Origin: Bifidobacteriaceae bacterium
GTDB taxonomy: Bacteria; Actinomycetota; Actinomycetes; Actinomycetales; WQXJ01
Reading direction: 5' to 3'
DNA length: 63,919 nt
NCBI GenBank assembly: GCA_031267825.1
Contig: JAIRYJ010000003.1
Location: forward strand, 1 to 63,919
Part shown: positions 27,872-35,805 of the stretch, piece by piece
Numbering within the stretch: the stretch's first letter is position 1
Layout of the letters: every line of letters starts with the position of its first letter
The notes under the pieces: generated by a model
The model's database searches: none
What the model was told of the DNA's origin: nothing
The model's input: the letters and a program-made list of their open reading frames with translations, nothing else
Made by a program: the position numbers and the translations under genes

Positions 27872-29515
27872 ATGCAGGCGGCGACTCTCCCGATTGGTAC
27901 TGAGGTGGGAGGTTATGTGCTGTCTGGAGTTCTCGGATCAGGCGCTTCCGGTACCGTCTACCGCGCCCAAGACGCCGAAGGCGTACCAGTCGCTCTCAAA
28001 CTGTTGCATCCGGCTGTCGCCTCAGACCCGGCGGCCCGTCAGCGTTTAGCCCGTGAAGTCCAAGCCCAGCGCGCCATCCGGTCGCCTTTTGTGGCTCAAG
28101 TGGTGGATGTGGAACTGGATGGCACCGAAGTGTTCATTGTGACTGAACTGATCGAAGGCACCACCTTGGCGCGGGACATCGCCCAGCATGGTCCCTGGCA
28201 AGCCTCCGATCTGGCGGCCTTGGCGCGTGACCTGGAGCAGGCCTTGGCCGCGGTTAGTGCGGCAGGTGTGGTACACCGCGACATTAAACCGTCGAATGTG
28301 GTCCTCAACCAGCACGGACGGCCAGTTCTGATTGACTTTGGCATAGCCCAAGGGCAGGCCCAGGACCGTCTGACAGGAACTGGCTTGGTGGCTGGAACTC
28401 CCGGGTTTGTGGCTCCCGAACTGCTCCGGTCGGGTGATCCGGCACCGCTAACAGACATTTGGGCGGCGATCGCTCTGCTGTTGAACGCTGCTACCGGCCG
28501 TCAACCGTTCGGTACTGGGCCGGTTGAAACAGTCCTAGCCCGAGTGTTGGACGGTTTACCGGATGTTGATGGTTTGGCGCCAGCTATGGCTGAGGCGTTC
28601 GAGTTGGGTTTGGCGCCGGAGCCGGATCAGCGCCTCACTTTGGGTGAGCTGGCTGAGGTGCTTGAACGCGCCGTCTTGGCACCGGTTGAGACACCGACCG
28701 GCCAGACCCGGGTTGCCCCAGTTGTGTCGGGTGAGGCGGCTGGTGGCTTAACGGATCTGCTTGAACCGGTCTCACGGCCGCCGGATTATCCGTCATGGGC
28801 TGATGGACCGGGCCCGGTCAGGCCGCTTGGGCCGGTAGGGGGGCCAGCAGCTGGTCCGGTAGCTGCGCCGGGTTGGGGCCAGCCGGATGGCTGGGAGATG
28901 GCTGGGCCAGGTAGGTTTGGGCCTGGTTGGGAGCGGCCGGACGGTGGTTGGGTGGCCAATCCAGTGGACGATGCCGTCGCCTCGCCTTATCCGCCCCGCC
29001 CAGGTCCCGTGCCCGGTTTGACCTTAGCTTTGTGGGTGCTGCTCAGCGCCACGGCCTTAATGTGGGCTTGGGTTCCGGCTTTGGTGGCGGCCATTGGGCT
29101 GATCGCTGGCCGGACAGTCTGGGTGGCGGCCGAGGCCATGGCGATGCGCCGCTTCCGGCGCGGGCAACGCCCATCCGATGGCGCCCGGATGGTGGTCGGT
29201 TTGCCGTGGTATCTGCTGCGTGGCTTGTTCGGTGTTACGCCGGCCCTGACCTTGGCCTTGGCTTTGAGCTGGGGTGGTTTCTGGCTGGCGGTTCAGTTTG
29301 GCGACGGGACCTTTACGCGGGCCGAATTGGGTGCCGCGGCGGTCGCCGTCGGCTTGGTGCTGGCCTGGTGGGGTCCATCGGCCAGCCCGTCAAGGGATGG
29401 CTGCCGGTTGATGTTGCGTTGGTTGACTCGCTCCACCCCGTGGCGGGCGCTACTGGCGCTGGTCATGGTTGGTGGAGCGGCTTTGATCATTGGCTTGTGG
29501 CCCTGGGGCGGCTAA
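27872..29515 (+). CDS. Membrane-bound Ser/Thr protein kinase
   Basis: 547 residues. Hanks-type kinase domain (about 10-275): P-loop LGSGASGTVY, Lys in VALKLL, catalytic loop HRDIKPSN, DFG, and VAPELL before the F-helix. It is followed by a Pro/Gly linker with in-frame WGQPDGW-like repeats and a C-terminal half with four or five hydrophobic helices, not the single helix plus PASTA of PknB. The extracellular sensor is therefore absent and the membrane part may be the sensing device. One dispersed-motif copy (28966) encodes VDDAVA in the linker. Confidence 0.88.
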   Translation: MQAATLPIGTEVGGYVLSGVLGSGASGTVYRAQDAEGVPVALKLLHPAVASDPAARQRLAREVQAQRAIRSPFVAQVVDVELDGTEVFIVTELIEGTTLARDIAQHGPWQASDLAALARDLEQALAAVSAAGVVHRDIKPSNVVLNQHGRPVLIDFGIAQGQAQDRLTGTGLVAGTPGFVAPELLRSGDPAPLTDIWAAIALLLNAATGRQPFGTGPVETVLARVLDGLPDVDGLAPAMAEAFELGLAPEPDQRLTLGELAEVLERAVLAPVETPTGQTRVAPVVSGEAAGGLTDLLEPVSRPPDYPSWADGPGPVRPLGPVGGPAAGPVAAPGWGQPDGWEMAGPGRFGPGWERPDGGWVANPVDDAVASPYPPRPGPVPGLTLALWVLLSATALMWAWVPALVAAIGLIAGRTVWVAAEAMAMRRFRRGQRPSDGARMVVGLPWYLLRGLFGVTPALTLALALSWGGFWLAVQFGDGTFTRAELGAAAVAVGLVLAWWGPSASPSRDGCRLMLRWLTRSTPWRALLALVMVGGAALIIGLWPWGG

Positions 29516-29726
29516 CGGCGGCGTCTTGGCTTTCCCGGCTGGGCCCGGCCTAAGGCATCAGCGGTGGGGTGATCCAAACAGCCTCGGAGGGCGTCAGCGG
29601 GCAGGCTCCCGGGGCCGCCTAAGGCCTCTTGGGTCGGTGTTGTCCAGCAGTCACCCTAACGGTGCCTGCGGGCGGACTCCCGGGGCTGGTCAGACAAGGA
29701 CAAGTGGGGCGCACTATCCTGGCCTA

Positions 29727-30263
29727 GTGAACCAATCCCTGGGCAGCCGGACACGTCTGGCTGAAGCTTGGCAACGGTCGCAGTGTTGGCTGTCACTGTT
29801 GGTCAGACTCGGTTTAGCCGCGGTCGCGGGGTTCGCCGCTGTACCTAAGCTAATGGACTTGACTGGCAGTCAGAACGCGGTGGCGGCCTACCAGTTGTTT
29901 CCTGTGGCCTTGAGTGACCTGATCGGGACAGTCCTGCCAATCGTTGAACTGGTTTTGGCGCTACTGTTCCTCAGTGGCTTACTGACGCGGCCCGCCGCGT
30001 TCTTGTTTGGTCTGATGCTGATAGCTTTCATCGCTGGTATAGCTTCAGCTTGGGCGCGTGGACTGAACATCGCTTGTGGCTGCTTTGGTGTTGGCGGTGA
30101 ACTCACTGGGGGCGAGCAAGCCCAATATGGATTAGAAATACTGCGTGACATCGGATTTATAGCTTTGACCGCGTTCTTAGTGATTTGGCCGCGTTCGGTC
30201 TTGTCACTGGACCGGGTGTTCGGGCTGGATCCGCTGCCACGAGAAAAGGAGATCGGTGGCTAA
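29727..30263 (+). CDS. MauE/DoxX-like membrane protein
   Basis: 178 residues, four transmembrane helices. ARGLNIACGCFGVGG carries the Cys-x-Cys-Phe-Gly signature of MauE-type proteins, which supply electrons or disulfide chemistry to periplasmic thioredoxin-fold partners. Start GTG at 29727. The stop is two bases before the next gene, a DsbA-like protein, so they are surely one operon and probably one disulfide pathway. Confidence 0.85.
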   Translation: MNQSLGSRTRLAEAWQRSQCWLSLLVRLGLAAVAGFAAVPKLMDLTGSQNAVAAYQLFPVALSDLIGTVLPIVELVLALLFLSGLLTRPAAFLFGLMLIAFIAGIASAWARGLNIACGCFGVGGELTGGEQAQYGLEILRDIGFIALTAFLVIWPRSVLSLDRVFGLDPLPREKEIGG

Positions 30264-30265
30264 GA

Positions 30266-31105
30266 ATGGCTCAAGCGAAAGATAAACCAGCCAAAGCGGC
30301 GGCCCAGCAGCGGGCTCGAGAAGCGGCCCGGGCGGAGGCCGCCCGGCTCAAATCTGAAGCCGCCGCCAGAGAACGGCGGCTCCGCCTGATTTACATCGGC
30401 GCTGGTGTCGCCTTACTGGTGGCAGTGGCCGTAATTGTGGTGCTAGTGCTACAAAGCACAACCGCTAAGAATTACGATGAAGTGGACCGCCCGGCTGGGG
30501 CGAACGAATACGGCGCCATCGCCCTGGGGCAAGACATGGTGCCTGGCGGAGCCCTAACCACCGCTGAAGACGCCGTTGTGGTGCGGATTTACGCTGACTA
30601 CATGTGCCCTGGCTGCGCCACACTGGAGGGTCGGCTCGGTTCCAAGCTGACCAGCTTGGCCGAAGCGGGCGAAATCAAACTTGAAATCCTTGTGGTGTCC
30701 TATCTTGACCGGATGGCGCTCGGTACGCAGTACTCAACCCGGGCGGCTAACGCGGCCGCCACGGTGGCGCACTACGCGCCTGAACAGTATTGGGCGTTTC
30801 ACGCCAAACTATTCGAGTCTGATATCCAGCCAGGCGAAAACACTGAAGGCCTAAGTGATGAGCGTCTGGCGGAGATAGCTCAGCAACTTGGGGTGCCAGC
30901 CGACGTGACTGACCGGTTCGCGGCGCGCGAGTTCGATTCTTGGGTGACCTTCGCGACTGACCAAGCCAAGGCTCAAGGGGTTGGTGGAACGCCAGGCCTG
31001 GCGATCGGCAAGTCGGGATCTGACCTGACCTTGGCGAAGCTTCCCGGTTCGATCGATCTGGACGCCGCGATTGCTAGGGTTAGGGCAGGCCAAAGCCCTG
31101 ACTAG
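30266..31105 (+). CDS. Membrane-anchored DsbA-like thioredoxin-fold protein, CPGC type
   Basis: 279 residues: a charged Ala/Lys/Arg-rich cytoplasmic helix, a single transmembrane anchor (about 48-68), and an extracytoplasmic thioredoxin_4 domain with active site YADYMCPGCATL and cis-Pro loop GVGGTPGLAIG. It probably forms or isomerises disulfides in exported proteins, accepting electrons or oxidising power through the MauE partner. AAGGAG at 30246-30251 is distant from ATG 30266; translational coupling to mauE may compensate. Confidence 0.88.
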   Translation: MAQAKDKPAKAAAQQRAREAARAEAARLKSEAAARERRLRLIYIGAGVALLVAVAVIVVLVLQSTTAKNYDEVDRPAGANEYGAIALGQDMVPGGALTTAEDAVVVRIYADYMCPGCATLEGRLGSKLTSLAEAGEIKLEILVVSYLDRMALGTQYSTRAANAAATVAHYAPEQYWAFHAKLFESDIQPGENTEGLSDERLAEIAQQLGVPADVTDRFAAREFDSWVTFATDQAKAQGVGGTPGLAIGKSGSDLTLAKLPGSIDLDAAIARVRAGQSPD

Positions 31106-31251
31106 GTCTACTTGAAGGTCGAGGCGGCGGCAAATGAACCGAATCTCAGTTTCGCGGCGGTGTTTTGTCGGGTTGTCCGCAAGAGATTCGAACCAGCCCA
31201 GCCAGGACGGAGATCTTGTGGGGTGGCAACTAGAAGAGAGGCTGTCTGACG

Positions 31252-32211
31252 GTGAAACAAGACAACGATCCGGGCTATACGCCTGGTAGTAACGCCAGCG
31301 GCGGCAGCACCGCTGGCGAGCGCCGTGATCTGGTGGGGCAAGGCGGTCCGGGCGGTAACAAAGTTGAGCAGCTGGCGGAGCGTTTACGCCTAGCCGAACG
31401 CCGCGCCCGCCTAGCTTTGGTGGTCGCGACCGTGCTGGCGGTTGCCCTATTGGGGTCGGTGGTGATGATGATACTAAGCGGCCAAGAGCGCGAACCGACG
31501 GTCAGCCCGGTGAGTTCTGGGACGGCGTCGGACAACCCACTGGCACCGGCTGGGGCACAAGACGACGGCGGCATACTGCTCGGCTCCGACCTGACTCCGG
31601 GAGGTGAAGCGCCGACCGCCGACCAAGCCGTGACGGTGCGGATCTTCACTGACTTCCTCTGCCCGTATTGCAACTTGATCGAACAGGCGCAAGGTGCGGC
31701 CCTGGCTGAGGCCGCCCAGGCCGGCCAAATCAGGTTAGTGATACACCCAGTCAACTATCTGACCGGGTTCAACGCCGACTACTCGAAGCGGGCCTTGCTA
31801 GCCGCCGAGACAGTAGCGGCACTTGAACCAGCCCGGTTCTGGGCCTTCTATGAGGCCCTTTGGGCCAACCAACCGGCTGAGTCGCAGACCTCAAGCGATC
31901 TGACAGATGAAGCGATCGCCCAGTTGGCGCTGGGCGCCCAGGTCAGCCAATCAACTGTTGACTTGTTTAGCGACCCGCCGGTGGCGCAGTGGGCTAGCTG
32001 GTCGGAGGCGGAAGGCCGCAAACTGATCCGTGGCACACCAACTGTTCTACTGTCATTCGCCGGTTCCGAACCGGTCGCCTGGAACGAATGGGTGATGTCA
32101 GGGGTTGACGCCGATGGCCAGTCAGTCTGGATTCCAGGTGACCTGAGCCAGGCGTTGGCTAAAGTCAGGAACGGTGAGGACCCCAACGCCTCACCACCGG
32201 CTGACGGCTGA
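31252..32211 (+). CDS. Second DsbA-like thioredoxin-fold protein, CPYC type
   Basis: 319 residues with the same layout as its neighbour: Gly/Ser-rich N-terminus, one transmembrane helix (about 60-82), and an exported domain with TDFLCPYCNLIEQA and the cis-Pro loop LIRGTPTVLLS. CPYC is close to the DsbA/glutaredoxin active site, so it is probably the stronger oxidant of the pair. Start GTG at 31252 after AGAGAGG. It is separated from the first by 146 bp, so it may have its own promoter. Paralogy of the two is evident from shared GGxLTTAED-like and active-site segments. Confidence 0.87.
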   Translation: MKQDNDPGYTPGSNASGGSTAGERRDLVGQGGPGGNKVEQLAERLRLAERRARLALVVATVLAVALLGSVVMMILSGQEREPTVSPVSSGTASDNPLAPAGAQDDGGILLGSDLTPGGEAPTADQAVTVRIFTDFLCPYCNLIEQAQGAALAEAAQAGQIRLVIHPVNYLTGFNADYSKRALLAAETVAALEPARFWAFYEALWANQPAESQTSSDLTDEAIAQLALGAQVSQSTVDLFSDPPVAQWASWSEAEGRKLIRGTPTVLLSFAGSEPVAWNEWVMSGVDADGQSVWIPGDLSQALAKVRNGEDPNASPPADG

Positions 32212-32437
32212 CCCCAGCCGGGTTTAGGAAGCTGGTTCGTCCGCCGCCTGATGGTGTTCAGCCCGGTCGGTGGTGTCCGCCCCAGCCGGATTATTCGGCC
32301 GCCGGTGGTGTGGACGGTAAGATGCCAGGCTGCGGGTAACCTTATTGAGCGCTGGCTTTCGCGCGGTGGGAACTCTTCGGGGACTGTTACCGGCAGGCTC
32401 CTGAATGGTTCAGTGGCTCACCGCCAAGGCCAGCCGC

Positions 32438-32513
32438 GCCACCTTAGCTCAGTTGGTAGAGCTTCCGCCTTGTAAGCGGACGGTCATCGGTTCGAGTCCG
32501 ATAGGTGGCTCCA
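32438..32513 (+). tRNA. tRNA-Thr (anticodon TGT)
   Basis: Cloverleaf with acceptor GCCACCT/AGGTGGC, D stem GCTC/GAGC, anticodon stem TCCGC/GCGGA around CTTGTAA (anticodon TGT), T stem ATCGG/CCGAT with TTCGAGT, discriminator T and an encoded CCA (32511-32513). Confidence 0.97.
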
Positions 32514-32751
32514 ACGCGATCCAGGTCATTGGCGTTCGCGCCTGAAGAGCCCACTCGGCGCCCGTCCGCGCTGGCTGACGACACCATCAGTCTTGCCGCC
32601 CTGCGCCAAGCCGCGATCCGGGGACGCTTGAACGCTTCCGTTGACGCCCACGGACGGTGGCGTTCCAACCGCCACGCCGCCCGCCAATACATGGGAAACA
32701 AGTACCGGCGCGCCTGACTTAGGACGACGGGCGCGCGGTACCGGGCGGATT

Positions 32752-32958
32752 TCATGAGGTGCCGGGAGCCAAGGCTTGCAACGCGGCTAGGCGGGCGGCA
32801 TCGTACATGCGGGAGTCATAGGTCACCACGGCTGTCAGTTCCGGAACCAAAGCCAAGGCGCTCGCGACGTGCATCGCGTCAAGGCCGCGCCCGATAGCCG
32901 GGTCGAGGCCCGCGGCCGCCTCGGCCGTGGAACTGACCAGCGGCGGCGGCCCGGTCGG
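32752..32958 (-). pseudogene. PIN-domain (VapC-like) C-terminal remnant
   Basis: Reading the minus strand gives about 65 residues ending at TGA 32752-32754: GLDPAIGRGLDAMHVASALA and then LTAVVTYDSRMYDAARLAAL. DAMHVASAL and TYDSRMYDAA are the third and fourth acidic motifs of PIN-domain RNases. An in-frame TAG closes the frame at the upstream end (near 32959), and the N-terminal half and any antitoxin gene are absent. It probably marks a decayed toxin-antitoxin module near the tRNA-Thr gene. Confidence 0.72.
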
Positions 32959-33028
32959 CTAAGTGGCCGCCCAAGTGGCTGGCGCGGCGGAGGCTAGACT
33001 CAAACGAACCACCACCTAAGGAGTCACC

Positions 33029-33184
33029 ATGACCTGCGAAAAGTGTCACAAGCCGTTACAACAGTGCCAGAAGTGCCGTGGGACAGGCGGTAAAGGACAA
33101 GGCTTTTTCGGAGACCTGACCTGCTCAAACTGTCGGAACACAGGCCTGGTTTGCTTCGAACACGGCGGATACTGGAAGCGTTAG
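33029..33184 (+). CDS. Cys-rich mini-protein with DnaJ-type zinc knuckles
   Basis: 51 residues with AAGGAG at 33018-33023, five bases before the ATG. It has four Cys pairs or near-pairs: CEKC, CQKCRGTGG, CSNC and a single later Cys next to His (VCFEHGGYW). The CxxCxGxGG knuckle resembles the DnaJ zinc-binding domain, as in several tiny zinc-ribbon proteins. It may bind zinc and a protein or RNA partner. There is no homolog I can name. Confidence 0.75.
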   Translation: MTCEKCHKPLQQCQKCRGTGGKGQGFFGDLTCSNCRNTGLVCFEHGGYWKR

Positions 33185-33243
33185 TTAGATAGCGCCTGCC
33201 GGGAACGGCCGCCAAGGCGCATCCGCCATGGGACAATTGGGCG

Positions 33244-35067
33244 GTGGTTCCGGCAACACCCAGCTTGATAGATGGGCCATCTGGGCTCACGGCCGAGGCG
33301 TCAGACGATGCCGTCCTGGCCGCCATCAAACTAATCCGCCAAGCTGAAGGCACCGTCTACGCCTATGACCTGATCCCGGTTCTGTGGGGGTCAACACCAG
33401 ATGATGCCCCCGGCATAACCCGGTACGAGACCCAGATTCTGGCGACAATCAACCGCTGGGGAGCGGAACTGATATTGCCGGACACCACCCGCGTAACTCA
33501 CCGGCCCGGGATGAGCGAATACGTCACCAATATCGCTCTACGGCCAGTGATTGACGCCCTGGTGTTTGAGGACGCCTCCGAGTTCCGAATCCACCCGACC
33601 GCGATTAGCGCTGCTGATCAGGCCGATGGCCAGGTTCAACTTTGGCGCAAGATGGATCCCGCCAGGCTGGCTGAACTACGCGAACTTGGCCCCGGCCAGG
33701 CCGAGGAACGGCTGCTAGCGGCCAAGGACCGCTTCCTGACGGTGGCCGGAGAGCCCCTCAACCTGAACAAACCAACCGATCAGCGGATCGCGGATTCAGT
33801 CATCTGGCCGGAACCCGGCAGCCCACTGGTCCTCAACTTGTCTGACTGCTACTTCGAGGATTTCGATCTGGCTAGAGTGCTCGGTCTGCTCGGCTCGCGG
33901 GCGGTGTCTTGCTATGAGGGAGGTGGTTTGGCGATTGACGCCTGCCGGGCGGTTTTCTCCGGTCAGCGCACATCCTTCAGCCCCCCGCCAGGAAGCAAAG
34001 TGACGATGCCGAGGGCAGAGCTTGAGGGAGCGGTCTTTGATTCGCCTGAAGTGTGTTTTGACCATCTGGAGTTCGCGGCGGGAGCGGCCGACCGCCGCCG
34101 GACGCAAACCAGTCTTCTGAACTTGAGGGATTCCACCTTTACGGCCAGGGTGGGCCGGGCCAGCTTCGAGCAGTGCAAGTTCACTGGTGGTGGGCTGTCT
34201 TTGGAAGACGCCTCGGTTGTGGGCTGCCAGATTAGTTTCGACAACACCCAGTTCGTTGCCTGTCATCTGTTTTTCTACCAGCTAATCGCCGGTGAACAAT
34301 CCAAGTTCACTTTTGTGGGCAGCCGCTTCGAAGAGTCGGTGGTGGACTTTTCTGATTCGTCCGTGCCGAGCTTGCTGTTCTACGACGTCCGCGACATGCC
34401 GCAGTGTGATTTCACATTCCGCCGGTGTGGCGCCCTGGCCATGGAGAACTGTTCTTTAGGTAATCCGATCAAACTGGCCTCGGTGCGGCGGCTTTCTTTG
34501 GCCGGCAGTCATTTGAGTGGTGTTTTGTTGCACATCCGGGACGGCTCCGGTGGCAGTCGACGGTCCAACCGGAGGGCGCGCAAGAACTGGTTCTTGGACG
34601 CATTGGAAGATGGCGAACGGTCCTCCTTAGCTGACGAACTGGCAGCGGTCAAAGAAGTTTTCCACGGCATGGGTGAATATGAACTGGAAGATGAAGCATT
34701 CATCCGCCACATGCGGCGGGTCCCCCGCTCCAAAGCCATGTGGCTGGTGGTCCGGTTACTTGACGCCTTGGGTCGCTTCGGAACATCTCCTTCCCGGGTG
34801 GCGGTCTGTTTGGCTTTGACGGTGGTGTTGTTTTTCTTTGTCAACGCCGGCCTGCTGGCACTGGTGCCGGATGGTTTCGTGGGTCTTCTGGGCGGTTCGG
34901 TCTGGGCCGATTCAGCCCTTTTGACCTGGGCTTCTTTTGTTCAGGCAGGGACGATAGTTGAACCCATTTCGGCTTGGACGATTGGCGTCAGCTTGTTCCA
35001 AACCACGGCGGGCTGGTTCTTCTTGGGATACTTCTTTGTTGCCTTTACCCGCAAGACCTTGAGATAA
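33244..35067 (+). CDS. Beta-helix (pentapeptide-like) protein with C-terminal membrane pair
   Basis: 607 residues. The N-terminal 190 residues are a mixed domain I do not recognise. About 195-430 has repeated short strands with aromatic/Cys positions (FEDFDLA, FEQCKFTGGGLSLEDA, FVGSRFEESVVDFSDS), consistent with a right-handed beta-helix like divergent pentapeptide-repeat proteins. A charged helical region follows, then two transmembrane helices (about 520-545 and 575-600) ending FFLGYFFVAFTRKTLR, which resembles the inner helix of small ion channels appended to pentapeptide proteins. GTG start. A motif copy at 33303 encodes SDDAV. Confidence 0.65.
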   Translation: MVPATPSLIDGPSGLTAEASDDAVLAAIKLIRQAEGTVYAYDLIPVLWGSTPDDAPGITRYETQILATINRWGAELILPDTTRVTHRPGMSEYVTNIALRPVIDALVFEDASEFRIHPTAISAADQADGQVQLWRKMDPARLAELRELGPGQAEERLLAAKDRFLTVAGEPLNLNKPTDQRIADSVIWPEPGSPLVLNLSDCYFEDFDLARVLGLLGSRAVSCYEGGGLAIDACRAVFSGQRTSFSPPPGSKVTMPRAELEGAVFDSPEVCFDHLEFAAGAADRRRTQTSLLNLRDSTFTARVGRASFEQCKFTGGGLSLEDASVVGCQISFDNTQFVACHLFFYQLIAGEQSKFTFVGSRFEESVVDFSDSSVPSLLFYDVRDMPQCDFTFRRCGALAMENCSLGNPIKLASVRRLSLAGSHLSGVLLHIRDGSGGSRRSNRRARKNWFLDALEDGERSSLADELAAVKEVFHGMGEYELEDEAFIRHMRRVPRSKAMWLVVRLLDALGRFGTSPSRVAVCLALTVVLFFFVNAGLLALVPDGFVGLLGGSVWADSALLTWASFVQAGTIVEPISAWTIGVSLFQTTAGWFFLGYFFVAFTRKTLR

Positions 35068-35076
35068 GGATCCGAT

Positions 35077-35568
35077 GTGAGGCCGATCCCGTCCACCTTC
35101 AGCTACCAGGTCCGTCAGTTACGCCAAGGAGAGTCAGCGTTGATGCGCCGCCTGGCGCATGACTGCCCGCCACTGGATCTGCATACGCCTTACACCTACT
35201 GGGTGATCAGCCAGTTCTTCGCTGATTCTTGCTTTGTCTTGGAGGCCGACGGCCAACCGGCCGGGTTCATTTCCAGTGTTGGCCGTGCCAAGACTTGGTT
35301 CATTTGGCAGGTTGGGATTCTGTCGCAGCACCGTGGCCGTGGCAATTCCGGGCTGTTGTATGACGCGTTAATGAGTTGGGCGGTCGCCGCTGGTTTGGAG
35401 CGTGTTGGCTTGACCATCGCGCCAGACAACGTAGCTTCGCGCGCCTCAATTGAGGCTTACTGCACCAGGCATGGCTTCGATTTGAGCCGTTCAGGCGAGA
35501 TCAGTCTGACTGACCTGGTTGATCCTTCCTTCCATGAGCAGGAAGTCCGCTACACCATCAGTTTGTAA
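35077..35568 (+). CDS. EctA-like GNAT acetyltransferase
   Basis: 163-residue single-domain acetyltransferase. LDLHTPYTYWVISQFFADSC, then FIWQVGILSQHRGRGNSGLL and LTIAPDNVASRASIEAYC correspond to diaminobutyrate acetyltransferase (EctA) of ectoine synthesis, including the DL-x-(S/T)-PY block. ectB and ectC are not present nearby, so it may act on another diamine or on free diaminobutyrate. Start GTG at 35077, ten bases after the preceding stop. Confidence 0.75.
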   Translation: MRPIPSTFSYQVRQLRQGESALMRRLAHDCPPLDLHTPYTYWVISQFFADSCFVLEADGQPAGFISSVGRAKTWFIWQVGILSQHRGRGNSGLLYDALMSWAVAAGLERVGLTIAPDNVASRASIEAYCTRHGFDLSRSGEISLTDLVDPSFHEQEVRYTISL

Positions 35569-35615
35569 ACTGGCTTGTCCGCCGGGTGTGGCGGCTCCTG
35601 ACGGCACCACGACTT

Positions 35616-35740
35616 AGTTTGACGTCGAAGTAAGCGAAAACTAATTCCCCGGAGGAATTAGTTGACAGATAGTTTGACGTCGAAGTAAGCGAAAACTAAT
35701 TCCCCGGAGGAATTAGTTGACAGATAGTTTGACGTCGAAG
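35616..35740. repeat. 55-bp tandem repeat with hairpins ahead of the choline kinase gene
   Basis: Two identical 55-bp units (35616-35670 and 35671-35725) and a 15-bp partial third (35726-35740). Each full unit holds a perfect 10-bp hairpin, AACTAATTCC / GGAATTAGTT with loop CCGGA (35639-35663 and 35694-35718). Each also holds TTGACG, 17 bases, TAATTC, the geometry of a housekeeping promoter with a moderate -10. The repeat ends 65 bp before the licA-like gene. Confidence 0.9.
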
Positions 35741-35805
35741 GAGTTGGTGGTGGGGGTAGATTGGGCTGACACGGCCAAGATACGGCCTAAACGTAAGGGA
35801 GGCAA

